DNA of 64,000 nucleotides. Origin: Myroides phaeus. Lineage in GTDB: Bacteria; Bacteroidota; Bacteroidia; Flavobacteriales; Flavobacteriaceae. The first letter of the stretch is position 1; every line of letters starts with the position of its first letter. Shown here in pieces: positions 8,137 to 16,563 of this stretch. Location of the stretch: assembly GCF_900099675.1 (NCBI RefSeq), contig NZ_FNDQ01000001.1, positions 169,228 to 233,227 of the forward strand. The letters run 5' to 3'. The position numbers and the translations under genes are program-made. The notes under the pieces are model-generated. The model saw nothing but the letters and a program-made list of their open reading frames with translations. It searched no databases and was not told where the DNA came from.

Positions 8137-9410
8137 TAGAGAAGAAAATAGTTTTAATCGCAACGGCTTTTTTTTGTTTTTTAATGCCAATTAGTACAAA
8201 ATTAGCTAACATAGGAATAATACTTTTTATTATTTCGATGGTATGGTATATAATTAAATTAAAATTATATAAAGAAGTATCAGTACATAAAATAAGAAGC
8301 CTTTTCTTAAATACAACAGCAGTTATAGTATTATTGTTAGCTATTGGATTATTTTATACAATAGATTTTAGTAGAGGGATTAAATATTTTGAAAACTATT
8401 CTTCTTACTTAATACTTCCTTTATTGTTGAGCTTTGTCAATATAGATTTATTGACTAAAATAAAAAAAGTAGCTTTTCGTTTTTTTGTTTTTGGCAGTGT
8501 TGTAAGTAGTTTAATCTTATTGGGAAATAATTTTATAAAATACTATCTATACAAAGGAAGGTTTGTTATAGAAACAGATTTATTGGGATATTTTTTCACA
8601 TACCACGAGTTTGCTCACCTTTTAAAATTTCACCCTACACTATTAGGATTATATTTAGTATTCAGCATTATTATAATTAATGAGTTTCTTGATTTTATTT
8701 TACATAAGTTTAAATATATTTTCTTTCTTATTTTCTTTCTTTGTTTAGTGTTTTTGAATTCAAGAACACCATTTTTGGTTTTTGCTTTGTATCTTTTATT
8801 TTGTTTCTGTAGATTAATCAAAAATAATTTAAATAATAGAAAAGGTAGGTTACGTATTTTATTCGCGATTGTTGGATTGATGATATTAAGTGTAGGCTTA
8901 TTTTTTACTATTAGAAAGACTTATATCTATGAAAGATTTTCCTCTCATTTAGTTTGGGAATTAACTGAAAATAAAGGGACGTCATATGATGGAATTTATT
9001 CAAATGATAGCCGCTTCTCAAGATGGAAAGCTCTTTTTAATAAGGGGTTAGAAAGACCCATTTTAGGGTTTGGCTCAGGGAGTGAAGATACTATTGTATT
9101 ACAAGCTTATGCAGAGAATGATTTAGTTTATGCATTTAAGTCTAAATATGGGTCACATAATCAATATTTAGTATTCTTTTTAGAGTATGGTATTTTTGGG
9201 TTACTATTATTTCTGCACTTTATTTTTGTTCAATTTAAATATTCTTTTAGAGCTAAAAATACAATATCTTTTTTACTAAATGGTATTGTTCTGATTGCTT
9301 GTATTTTTGATTCAATATTATATTTAAATACCTATATAATATTTGTAGCGCTCTTTTTGAATTTATTTTATTTTGAAAATAAACTCAAAATAAAAGAGTA
9401 TAAAGTTTGA
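8133..9410 (+). CDS. O-antigen ligase/polymerase family protein (second of two)
   Basis: The protein has 425 residues and about 11-12 membrane segments. It carries the Wzy_C signature: after the big periplasmic loop come LGFGSGSEDT and then GSHNQYLVFFLEYGIFG, whose His is the conserved residue of WaaL-type O-antigen ligases and some polymerases. Also typical is FLNSRTPFLVFALYLLF in the middle. It may attach finished polymer to lipid A core or another acceptor, while the preceding gene would polymerise. The reverse arrangement, or two polymerases, is possible. It overlaps the upstream gene by 4 bp, and its stop overlaps a TTG codon in frame with the next gene. Confidence 0.8.
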   Translation: MIEKKIVLIATAFFCFLMPISTKLANIGIILFIISMVWYIIKLKLYKEVSVHKIRSLFLNTTAVIVLLLAIGLFYTIDFSRGIKYFENYSSYLILPLLLSFVNIDLLTKIKKVAFRFFVFGSVVSSLILLGNNFIKYYLYKGRFVIETDLLGYFFTYHEFAHLLKFHPTLLGLYLVFSIIIINEFLDFILHKFKYIFFLIFFLCLVFLNSRTPFLVFALYLLFCFCRLIKNNLNNRKGRLRILFAIVGLMILSVGLFFTIRKTYIYERFSSHLVWELTENKGTSYDGIYSNDSRFSRWKALFNKGLERPILGFGSGSEDTIVLQAYAENDLVYAFKSKYGSHNQYLVFFLEYGIFGLLLFLHFIFVQFKYSFRAKNTISFLLNGIVLIACIFDSILYLNTYIIFVALFLNLFYFENKLKIKEYKV

Positions 9411-9427
9411 TTATATATAAAAAATTG

Positions 9428-10168
9428 ATGAAAAATAAACAAAAAATATTTAATATAGAGATTGATAATCTTTCAATGAGTGAAACGCTTGAGGTAATTA
9501 ATAATTCAATTGATAATGAAACACCTTTATTACATATTGTTGTAAATGCGGCAAAACTTGTTAATATGCAAAAAGACTCTGCTCTTTATGAAAGTATAAA
9601 AAGTGCAGATATTGTTAATGCAGATGGAATGGCTGTTGTATGGGCGGCTAAGTTTGTTGGAAAAGAACTGAAAGAACGGGTTTCTGGAATTGATTTATTT
9701 GTTAAGTTAGTTGAGAATGCACATTTAAGAAAAGAGAAAGTGTTTTTGTTAGGAGCAAGAGAAGAAGTTGTAAAAATAGTAGCAGAAAAATTTCAAATGC
9801 AATATGGCAAGGATATCATTGGAGGGTATAGAAATGGTTATTTTAAAAAAGGAAATGAAAAAGAAATTATAGAGCAGATTAGAGATAGTGGGGCTAAATA
9901 TTTGTTTGTTGCAATAAGCTCTCCTTTTAAAGAAATTTTTCTCTCTACATACAAGAAGGAATTGAGTGAATTAGGATTTATTATGGGAGTTGGGGGAAGT
10001 TTTGATGTTGTATCAGGTAAAGTTAAGAGAGCTCCTTTGTGGATGCAAAAAATTGGAATGGAGTGGTTTTATCGCTTTTTGCAAGAACCCCGAAGAATGT
10101 GGAAAAGAAGTTTTATAGATAATGGAAAGTTTATAGGACTTGTAATTAAAGAAAAGTTTAAAAAATAA
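9428..10168 (+). CDS. WecG/TagA/CpsF family glycosyltransferase
   Basis: This is a GT26 transferase that adds a sugar (for example ManNAc or ManNAcA in relatives) to a polyprenyl-linked intermediate at the inner face of the membrane. Signature segments are [40 protein letters not shown] and, near the end, [27 protein letters not shown]. The ATG at 9428 gives 246 residues and fits the family start. A TTG at 9407 would add seven residues and overlap the previous stop; I prefer the ATG. The stop is shared with the start of the next gene (TAATG), so coupling is likely. Confidence 0.9.
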   Translation: MKNKQKIFNIEIDNLSMSETLEVINNSIDNETPLLHIVVNAAKLVNMQKDSALYESIKSADIVNADGMAVVWAAKFVGKELKERVSGIDLFVKLVENAHLRKEKVFLLGAREEVVKIVAEKFQMQYGKDIIGGYRNGYFKKGNEKEIIEQIRDSGAKYLFVAISSPFKEIFLSTYKKELSELGFIMGVGGSFDVVSGKVKRAPLWMQKIGMEWFYRFLQEPRRMWKRSFIDNGKFIGLVIKEKFKK

Positions 10169-11151
10169 TGAAACGTATACTTATTACAGGAGCAGCAGGA
10201 TTTTTAGGGTCACATTTATGTGATCGTTTTATCGAAGAAGGTTTTCATGTAATTGGAATGGATAATTTGATTACAGGAGATCTTAAAAATATAGAACATC
10301 TTTTTAAGTTAGAGAATTTTGAATTCTATCATCATGATGTGACTAAGTTTGTTCATGTTCCTGGAGAGTTAGACTATATATTACACTTTGCATCACCAGC
10401 GAGTCCAATAGATTATTTAAAGATACCTATTCAAACTTTAAAGGTAGGGTCTTTAGGAACACATAATTTATTAGGATTAGCAAGAGTTAAAGGTGCAAGA
10501 ATTTTGATTGCATCTACATCTGAGGTATATGGAGATCCTTTAGTTCATCCCCAGACAGAAGAATATTATGGTAATGTTAATACGATTGGACCAAGAGGAG
10601 TTTATGATGAAGCAAAGAGGTTCCAGGAGTCTATTACGATGGCATATCACACTTTTCACGGGGTAGAAACAAGAATTGTTCGTATCTTTAATACTTATGG
10701 ACCTCGAATGAGGTTAAATGATGGAAGGGTAATTCCTGCATTTATAGGACAAGCGCTAAGAGGAGAAGATTTAACGGTTTTCGGTGATGGTAAACAAACC
10801 AGATCTTTTTGTTATGTAGATGATCAAGTAGAGGGAATCTATAGATTGCTTTTTTCTGATTATAACTTGCCAATTAATATTGGAAATCCAGATGAAATAT
10901 CAATATTAGACTTTGCAAAAGAAATAATTAACCTTACGAATAGTACGCAAAAAATTATTTTTAAAGATTTGCCAATAAATGATCCAATGCAACGTTGTCC
11001 TAATATTGAAAAAGCTATAAATTTATTGGATTGGAGACCAAAAGTTTCAAGATCTCAGGGAATGTTAGCAACATATAATTATTTTAAGAATTTTTCTGAT
11101 TCTGATTTACTAAAAGAAGAACATAAAGATTTTTCTAAATTTATATATTAA
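10168..11151 (+). CDS. UDP-glucuronate decarboxylase (UDP-xylose synthase)
   Basis: This is an extended SDR enzyme that oxidises and decarboxylates UDP-glucuronate to UDP-xylose or the 4-keto-pentose. The 327 residues match the family. Motifs are [10 protein letters not shown] at 8-17 (NAD binding), [35 protein letters not shown] and the catalytic YDEAKR with Tyr146 and Lys150. The segment [21 protein letters not shown] is a hallmark of UXS rather than of 4,6-dehydratases. It supplies a pentose donor for the polymer or its core. It shares TAATG junctions with both neighbours. UDP-glucuronate itself must come from a Ugd not seen in this window. Confidence 0.93.
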   Translation: MKRILITGAAGFLGSHLCDRFIEEGFHVIGMDNLITGDLKNIEHLFKLENFEFYHHDVTKFVHVPGELDYILHFASPASPIDYLKIPIQTLKVGSLGTHNLLGLARVKGARILIASTSEVYGDPLVHPQTEEYYGNVNTIGPRGVYDEAKRFQESITMAYHTFHGVETRIVRIFNTYGPRMRLNDGRVIPAFIGQALRGEDLTVFGDGKQTRSFCYVDDQVEGIYRLLFSDYNLPINIGNPDEISILDFAKEIINLTNSTQKIIFKDLPINDPMQRCPNIEKAINLLDWRPKVSRSQGMLATYNYFKNFSDSDLLKEEHKDFSKFIY

Positions 11152-12506
11152 TGCAAAAGAAAAAAATAGGACGTTATTCTTATCTTATTCGTCCAGCTAT
11201 GATATTAGTTGATTTATTAATAATAAATTTTTTAGCTAATTATTGGTTTTCATTTTTAGACAATAAAGGGGTAGGGTATTATAATATATTACTTTCTATC
11301 TCTTGGATAGCTGTATCTTGGGGATCTGGGTTTTACGATGTATATCGACATACAAGAGTAGTTCGTGTTTTAGAAAAAATATTTAAGCAATTTGTTCTAC
11401 AGTTTATCTTAGTTAGTGCCTTAAATGGCTTTGTGGAGCGATTTGCAGAACCTAAAGAGTTAATAGCATTTGGTTTTTCTTCATTATTAGTTGTCAGTTC
11501 TTTTAAATTTTTAGTATTATTTGTTTTAAAGTATATACGAAGGGTTTTAGGAGGTAATTTTAGAAATATTGTCCTTGTAGGAAATGGAAAGGAAATAGAT
11601 TCTTTAAAGAAAGTATTAGTAAAAAGAGAAGATTTAGGGTATCGTATTAGTAGAGTTTTTGATAATGTAGAAGAAGAAAATTTAGAAGAAATAGAAAAAT
11701 TTGTTTCATCAAATAAAATAGACGAAATCTATATACAATTCTCAATTGTTCAAAAAGATGATTACCACGAATTATTAGAATTTGCTGATAATAATTTTAT
11801 AACGGTTAAATATGTACCTTCTCAAAAACAACTTTTAAGTCATAATTTTTCTTTAGAATATTATGATGTTGTTGCGGTCGTTCCAAGAAGAATTATACCT
11901 CTTGATAAGTCCTATAATAAATTCTTCAAGAGAGTTTTTGATTTAGTTTTTTCAACTTTAGTTATTGTCTTTATTCTTTCTTGGCTTGTACCATTGATAG
12001 CAATTTTAATTAAAAGTGAATCAAAAGGACCAGTCTTCTTTAAACAAATGAGAACTGGTTTAAATGACGAAGAATTTGCTTGTTGGAAGTTTAGATCGAT
12101 GCAAGTAAATTCAGATTCAGATAAAAGACAAGCAACAAAAGGAGATTGTCGTATTACGAAAATAGGAGTTTTTTTAAGAAAGACAAGTTTAGATGAGTTT
12201 CCACAGTTTCTTAATGTCTTTGTTGGAGATATGTCAATTGTTGGTCCAAGACCTCATATGATTGTTCATACGAAAATGTATTCAAAACGGGTTAATCGTT
12301 TTATGCTTAGACATTTAGTAAAGCCAGGAATTACAGGAATGGCTCAAACGCATGGTTATAGAGGAGAAATAGAAACAAATAGAGATATTGTCAATAGATT
12401 TAAGTATGATTTATTTTATTTAGAAAATTGGTCTATTTTTTTAGATTTAAAAATAATCTACTTAACTGTATACAATGTTTTTAAGGGAGAAAAGAAAGCT
12501 TATTAA
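11151..12506 (+). CDS. Polyprenyl-phosphate sugar-1-phosphate transferase (WcaJ/WbaP-type)
   Basis: This priming enzyme transfers a sugar-1-phosphate from a nucleotide sugar to undecaprenyl phosphate and so starts repeat-unit assembly. The N-terminal half has four membrane helices, a CoA-binding-like domain follows (NIVVLVGNGKEIDSL-like around 135-150), and the C-terminal catalytic PGT domain begins at KRVFDLVFSTLVIVF. It carries GPVFFKQMRTG, CWKFRSM, the Asp-Glu pair in TSLDEFPQFLNV and SIVGPRPH. The 451 residues match the family. Whether it takes glucose, galactose or another sugar cannot be told. It is the last gene of the polysaccharide run and is followed at once by a strong terminator. 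Confidence 0.93.
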   Translation: MQKKKIGRYSYLIRPAMILVDLLIINFLANYWFSFLDNKGVGYYNILLSISWIAVSWGSGFYDVYRHTRVVRVLEKIFKQFVLQFILVSALNGFVERFAEPKELIAFGFSSLLVVSSFKFLVLFVLKYIRRVLGGNFRNIVLVGNGKEIDSLKKVLVKREDLGYRISRVFDNVEEENLEEIEKFVSSNKIDEIYIQFSIVQKDDYHELLEFADNNFITVKYVPSQKQLLSHNFSLEYYDVVAVVPRRIIPLDKSYNKFFKRVFDLVFSTLVIVFILSWLVPLIAILIKSESKGPVFFKQMRTGLNDEEFACWKFRSMQVNSDSDKRQATKGDCRITKIGVFLRKTSLDEFPQFLNVFVGDMSIVGPRPHMIVHTKMYSKRVNRFMLRHLVKPGITGMAQTHGYRGEIETNRDIVNRFKYDLFYLENWSIFLDLKIIYLTVYNVFKGEKKAY

Positions 12507-12508
12507 AG

Positions 12509-12543
12509 AAAGTCACTAATATGTATGTTAGTGACTTTTTTAT
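12509..12543 (+). terminator. Rho-independent terminator of the polysaccharide operon
   Basis: A perfect 11-bp stem (AAAGTCACTAA / TTAGTGACTTT) with an 8-nt loop is followed by a T-run, 3 bp after the last polysaccharide gene. It cleanly separates that operon from purD. Confidence 0.9.
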
Positions 12544-12578
12544 TATTCCGTACTCTTCGTTATTCCTTAATTTATATT

Positions 12579-12586
12579 TATTTTTG
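12579..12586 (+). promoter_or_regulatory. Putative -7 promoter element of purD
   Basis: TATTTTTG matches the Bacteroidota -7 consensus TAnnTTTG, 27 nt before the purD ATG and just after the upstream terminator. No good TTG at the -33 position is visible, so this is a moderate call. Confidence 0.45.
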
Positions 12587-12613
12587 AAACGTAATTACAA
12601 ACAACACACACAA

Positions 12614-13885
12614 ATGAAAATTTTATTACTTGGTTCTGGAGGACGTGAACATGCTTTAGCATGGAAAATGTTACAGAGCAAAAAATGTGAAGCACTATTT
12701 GTAGCTCCAGGAAATGCTGGTACAAGAGATATTGCTACAAATATTGATGTTAATCTGAATGATTTTGAAGCTGTTAAAAAGACAGTTTTAGAAAAACAGA
12801 TTGATATTGTTATTGTTGGACCAGAAGATCCTTTGGTAAAAGGGATTGTTGATTTTTTTAAAAATGATCAAGAAATCAAAAATATACCTGTTGTTGGACC
12901 TTCACAAAAAGGAGCACAACTAGAGGGGAGTAAAGATTTTGCAAAAGAATTTTTGATCAAACACAATATACCAACAGCAGCATATCAAAGTTTTACTAAA
13001 GATACGGTAGAAGAGGGGAAAATGTTTTTAGAGACATTAAAGGCACCTTATGTGTTAAAAGCAGATGGTTTAGCTGCAGGAAAGGGAGTTGTTATCTTAG
13101 AAAAATTAGACGAAGCAAAGTTAGAATTAGAGAATATGCTTGTTGATGCTAAGTTTGGAGATGCAAGCTCTAAGGTTGTAATTGAAGAGTTTTTATCAGG
13201 TATTGAACTTAGTTGTTTTGTATTAACAGATGGTAAGTCTTATAAAATGCTCCCAACAGCAAAAGATTATAAACGAATCGGAGAAGGAGATACAGGCTTA
13301 AATACAGGAGGTATGGGAGCTGTTTCACCTGTTCCATTTGCAACAGATGATTTTATGCAAAAGGTAGAACAACGTATCGTTATACCTACTGTAAAAGGAT
13401 TACAAGAAGATGAACTTGATTTTAAAGGATTTGTTTTTATTGGTTTAATTAAGGTTGGTGATGATCCATTTGTAATTGAGTACAACGTGCGTATGGGAGA
13501 TCCAGAAACAGAAGTTGTTATGCCAAGGATAAAGTCTGATGTAGTCGAATTATTTGTTTCATTAGCAAAGCAAGAGCTTGATCAAGTGGAGTTAGAAATA
13601 GATAGTCGCACGGCTACAACTGTTATGTTAGTCTCTGGAGGCTATCCTGAAGATTATGAAAAAGGAAAAGTAATTACAGGTTTTGATAAAGTAGATGATT
13701 CTATTGTTTTTCATGCAGGGACAACTATGAAAAATAATGAAGTAGTAACAAATGGAGGAAGAGTTTTAGCTGTAACATCTTATGGTAATAGTTATGAAGA
13801 GGCATTAAAAAAATCTTACCAAAATATAGACAAGCTAAATTTTGATAAGATTTATTATCGTAAAGATATTGGATTTGATCTTTAA
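12614..13885 (+). CDS. purD: Phosphoribosylamine-glycine ligase
   Basis: This ATP-grasp enzyme makes GAR from phosphoribosylamine and glycine, the second step of purine synthesis. The ATG at 12614 (MKILLLGSGGREHALAWKM) gives 423 residues, the usual length. A longer in-frame start at 12521 lies inside the terminator and is rejected. Visible motifs are GPEDPLVKGIVDFF, GPSQKGAQLEGSKDFAKEF, LKADGLAAGKGVV (ATP-grasp loop), DTGLNTGGMGAVSP and YNVRMGDPETEVV (metal binding). It stands alone and is convergent with the next small gene, 7 bp apart. Confidence 0.96.
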   Translation: MKILLLGSGGREHALAWKMLQSKKCEALFVAPGNAGTRDIATNIDVNLNDFEAVKKTVLEKQIDIVIVGPEDPLVKGIVDFFKNDQEIKNIPVVGPSQKGAQLEGSKDFAKEFLIKHNIPTAAYQSFTKDTVEEGKMFLETLKAPYVLKADGLAAGKGVVILEKLDEAKLELENMLVDAKFGDASSKVVIEEFLSGIELSCFVLTDGKSYKMLPTAKDYKRIGEGDTGLNTGGMGAVSPVPFATDDFMQKVEQRIVIPTVKGLQEDELDFKGFVFIGLIKVGDDPFVIEYNVRMGDPETEVVMPRIKSDVVELFVSLAKQELDQVELEIDSRTATTVMLVSGGYPEDYEKGKVITGFDKVDDSIVFHAGTTMKNNEVVTNGGRVLAVTSYGNSYEEALKKSYQNIDKLNFDKIYYRKDIGFDL

Positions 13886-13892
13886 AAACCTA

Positions 13893-14123
13893 CTATTTTA
13901 AAAATGAGTGGGCTGTAGTATCTTGGTCATCTTCATTATTTGATTTAAAAATCTGAAGTTGTTTTAACCAAAACACAAAGAAATAGCAAGTGATAAGGAT
14001 AAATACCCAAGTAAGGATATTAGCAGCCCACCAATTTTCTAATTCTAATTTTGCAAAAAAGTCCATTGGTATAAAAAGAACTTTTTCAAATAGGAACCCA
14101 AGTCCGTTAAAAAATGAAGTCAT
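13893..14123 (-). CDS. Small membrane protein, DUF6341-like
   Basis: This 76-residue protein starts at an ATG. It has an amphipathic N-terminal segment (MTSFFNGLGFLFEKVLF), one clear membrane helix (ANILTWVFILITCYFFVFWL, about 34-53) and a short acidic cytoplasmic tail (SNNEDDQDTTAH). I recognise it as resembling a flavobacterial small-protein family (DUF6341-like; family name from memory). It is divergent from the next gene, a larger uncharacterised membrane protein with which such genes often occur. Function is unknown. Confidence 0.7.
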   Translation of the reverse strand: MTSFFNGLGFLFEKVLFIPMDFFAKLELENWWAANILTWVFILITCYFFVFWLKQLQIFKSNNEDDQDTTAHSFLK

Positions 14124-14236
14124 CGTACTTTATTTTTAAATTAAATAAAATTATTTTATCAATCCGTTTTTTTAAAGAAAAAACTCTCAAAGGAAAAGTT
14201 TTATCTTTATAATCTACAAAAATATAAAATATATAA

Positions 14237-15175
14237 ATGTTAGCAAGTATTTTTAGTAAAACAAAACCAATTAATTACATCATACTTACACTTTTAATCT
14301 TGATTATTAGTGTTTTGTACTTATTTATAGATCAAGAACATCTTATTTGGACAAGATTTGAAGTAGTTAAGAGAAGTGTTTTGATAGGAATGCTGTTGTT
14401 AATGATGTATTTATCACAGTTTATTGTGACAAGGAATAGGTTGGTAAAAGATAATGCTTATGTTCCTCTGTTATTTGTATCATTCTTGATGTTATTTCCA
14501 ACTGTATTAGGACATAGTAGAGTAATAGTATCAAGTTTTTTTATAATGCTTGCTCTTAGAAGATTGTTCTCTTTACATTCTTTAAAGCAATCAAAAGAGA
14601 AAGTATTTGACGCTTCATTGTGGATATTTGTTGCAGGGTTATTTCACTTTTGGAGTGTTTTATATTTCCTACTCTTATTTTTTGCAATAACTTTTTTTGG
14701 ATCAAAAGATTATAGAAATTGGTTTATACCAATAATAGCTTTTTTTACAGTTACTGTCTTTTTATTTCTTTATCTGTTAATAAACGAAATTAGTTATATT
14801 GATTGGTTTTGGTCTAAGTGTAAAATAAGTTTTGATTTTATGTATTTTGAAAATGTATATCAAAATATTGCATTAGCTATTTTTGTTTCAATATCACTCT
14901 TGTTCTTTGTTAGTCAGGCCACAAGTATTTCTTCTAAGCCATACAATATGCAAAGTACCTATAAGAAAATGTTGTTGTCTTTTCTTATAGGCGTTGCAAT
15001 TTATGTGATTTCTGCTGATAAAAATAACGGGACATTGCTATTTACTTTTTTCCCATTATCGTTACTTGGAGCAAACTATATTGAGAATCTGCCACAAGCA
15101 TGGAGAAGAGAAGCAGTTGTTTATAGCGTGTTCTTTATCGGATTATTCTTTTATATTGCGCAGATTATCTTATAA
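14237..15175 (+). CDS. Multi-pass membrane protein, DUF6427-like
   Basis: The protein has 312 residues and about 8-9 hydrophobic helices spread over its whole length, with very short loops. I recognise it as the flavobacterial DUF6427 type (name from memory); no catalytic motif is visible. Its 3' end overlaps the convergent upp gene by 6 bp. It lies divergent from the small membrane protein gene at 13893-14123. Its role is not known; its steady company with upp suggests only a conserved neighbourhood. Confidence 0.75.
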   Translation: MLASIFSKTKPINYIILTLLILIISVLYLFIDQEHLIWTRFEVVKRSVLIGMLLLMMYLSQFIVTRNRLVKDNAYVPLLFVSFLMLFPTVLGHSRVIVSSFFIMLALRRLFSLHSLKQSKEKVFDASLWIFVAGLFHFWSVLYFLLLFFAITFFGSKDYRNWFIPIIAFFTVTVFLFLYLLINEISYIDWFWSKCKISFDFMYFENVYQNIALAIFVSISLLFFVSQATSISSKPYNMQSTYKKMLLSFLIGVAIYVISADKNNGTLLFTFFPLSLLGANYIENLPQAWRREAVVYSVFFIGLFFYIAQIIL

Positions 15176-15823
15176 CTTATGGCCATAAGCTAAATCTCCA
15201 GCATCTCCTAAACCAGGAACGATGTAATTGTGGTCGTCTAATTTTTCATCTAAAGTAGCAACCCATAAATTAACATTATCAGGTAAGTTTTCTTCTAAGA
15301 ATTGAATTCCTTCAGGAGCAGAAATTACTACAGCGATGTGTAATTCTTTTGGAGTTTCTTCTGCCATTAATTTATTGATTACGGCAACTAAAGATTGACC
15401 TGTAGCAAGCATAGGATCAATTAAAATAAGAATTTTGTCTTGGAATGAAGGAGCAGCTTGGTATTCTACTAAGATTTCACTTGCCTCTCCATGTTTACCA
15501 TGACGTCGATAAGCAGATACAAAACCGTTTTCTGCGTTATCGAAAAAGTTCATAAATCCTGTGTGTAGAGCAAGACCTGCGCGAAGGATAGAACATAAAA
15601 CGACATTGTCTTCAATACAAGTTGTGTGTTTAATTCCTAAGGGAGTTTGAACAGCAATATCCTTATAAGGAAGTTTTTTACTCAATTCATAAGCCATGAT
15701 TTCTCCGATACGCTCAATGTTTTTTCTAAAACGCATACTGTCTTTTTGTACGTTTACGTCGCGTAGTTGAGCTAAGAAGTGATTTAAGATACTGTTCTCT
15801 GCTGAAATATAGTGAATTTTCAT
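15170..15823 (-). CDS. upp: Uracil phosphoribosyltransferase
   Basis: This salvage enzyme makes UMP from uracil and PRPP. At 217 residues it is close to the family length. The PRPP loop ILIDPMLATGQSLVAVI is present, together with CSILRAGLALHTG and the uracil-binding C-terminal region IVPGLGDAGDLAYGHKL, where Tyr and Gly-Asp contacts are conserved. It is transcribed alone on the minus strand, divergent from the DUF4254 gene over a 59-bp shared promoter region. It overlaps the end of the membrane protein gene by 6 bp. Confidence 0.95.
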   Translation of the reverse strand: MKIHYISAENSILNHFLAQLRDVNVQKDSMRFRKNIERIGEIMAYELSKKLPYKDIAVQTPLGIKHTTCIEDNVVLCSILRAGLALHTGFMNFFDNAENGFVSAYRRHGKHGEASEILVEYQAAPSFQDKILILIDPMLATGQSLVAVINKLMAEETPKELHIAVVISAPEGIQFLEENLPDNVNLWVATLDEKLDDHNYIVPGLGDAGDLAYGHKL

Positions 15824-15857
15824 ATGGGTATAATTAGTACCATAAAAGTATAAAAAC

Positions 15858-15865
15858 TATATTTG
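15858..15865 (+). promoter_or_regulatory. Putative -7 promoter element of the DUF4254 gene
   Basis: TATATTTG matches TAnnTTTG, 17 nt before the ATG at 15883, in the short divergent gap between upp and the DUF4254 gene. The -33 TTG is not clear. Confidence 0.45.
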
Positions 15866-15882
15866 TAAATAAAATTATTCAT

Positions 15883-16488
15883 ATGTTTTCAGAGTTAGCA
15901 TTTCCGATATTCGAAGAGAGTATACGTGATTATCATAAATACGACAATGTAGATCAGCCAATTAGCAATCCTTATCCTAAAGAAGATATTAAACATCTTT
16001 TATATTTAAAAAATTGGATAGATACTGTTCAATGGCATTTTGAGGATATTATTCGTGATCCTAAGATTGATCCAGTAGCAGCATTAGCTTTAAAAAGAAG
16101 AATTGACGCATCAAATCAGGAACGTACTGATATGGTAGAGTTTATAGATAGTTACTTCTTACAAAAGTATAAAGATGTTACAATTAAAGGAGATGCAAAA
16201 ATTAACTCTGAGAGTCCTGCTTGGGCTATAGACCGTTTATCAATTTTAGCATTAAAAATTTATCATATGAATGAAGAGGCAACAAGAGTTGAAGCTTCAC
16301 AAGATCATAGAGATAAATGTCAGGTTAAATTGGATGTTCTTTTAGAGCAAAAGAAAGATTTAACCACTGCTATTGACGATTTATTAAACGATATTGCTAA
16401 CGGTGATAAGTATATGAAAGTATACAAACAAATGAAAATGTATAATGACGAGGAATTAAACCCAGTATTATACCAAAATAAGAAATAA
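15883..16488 (+). CDS. DUF4254 family protein
   Basis: This is a 201-residue soluble, mostly helical protein. I recognise it as the DUF4254 family, widespread in Bacteroidota and commonly next to a glycosyltransferase family 9 gene, as here. Conserved-looking segments are NWIDTVQWHFEDIIRDP, LKRRIDASNQERTDMVEFID and SPAWAIDRLSILALKIYHM. No catalytic motif is known. Its position suggests a role linked to lipopolysaccharide core assembly, but this is only an inference. A terminator separates it from the transferase gene. Confidence 0.85.
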   Translation: MFSELAFPIFEESIRDYHKYDNVDQPISNPYPKEDIKHLLYLKNWIDTVQWHFEDIIRDPKIDPVAALALKRRIDASNQERTDMVEFIDSYFLQKYKDVTIKGDAKINSESPAWAIDRLSILALKIYHMNEEATRVEASQDHRDKCQVKLDVLLEQKKDLTTAIDDLLNDIANGDKYMKVYKQMKMYNDEELNPVLYQNKK

Positions 16489-16512
16489 TCATATCTTTGA
16501 TATAAAATATTG

Positions 16513-16538
16513 AAAGCGTGAATTTTTCACGCTTTTCT
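16513..16538 (+). terminator. Rho-independent terminator after the DUF4254 gene
   Basis: A perfect 10-bp stem (AAAGCGTGAA / TTCACGCTTT) with a 3-nt loop is followed by TTCTTG. It lies between the DUF4254 gene and the GT9 gene. Confidence 0.75.
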
Positions 16539-16563
16539 TGTTCATAAACAAATTAAGATTGAC

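Noticed and set aside
12521..12613. Longer N-terminus for purD starting at 12521
   Set aside because: That start lies inside the hairpin of the upstream terminator, and the extra 31 residues do not fit the family; the ATG at 12614 does.
13267..13485. Antisense ORF within purD
   Set aside because: Shadow of a conserved coding region, with Ser/Pro-rich low-complexity translation.
16492..16499. TATCTTTG as promoter of the GT9 gene
   Set aside because: It lies before the terminator hairpin at 16513-16538, so a transcript from it would meet the terminator; there is no -33 element.
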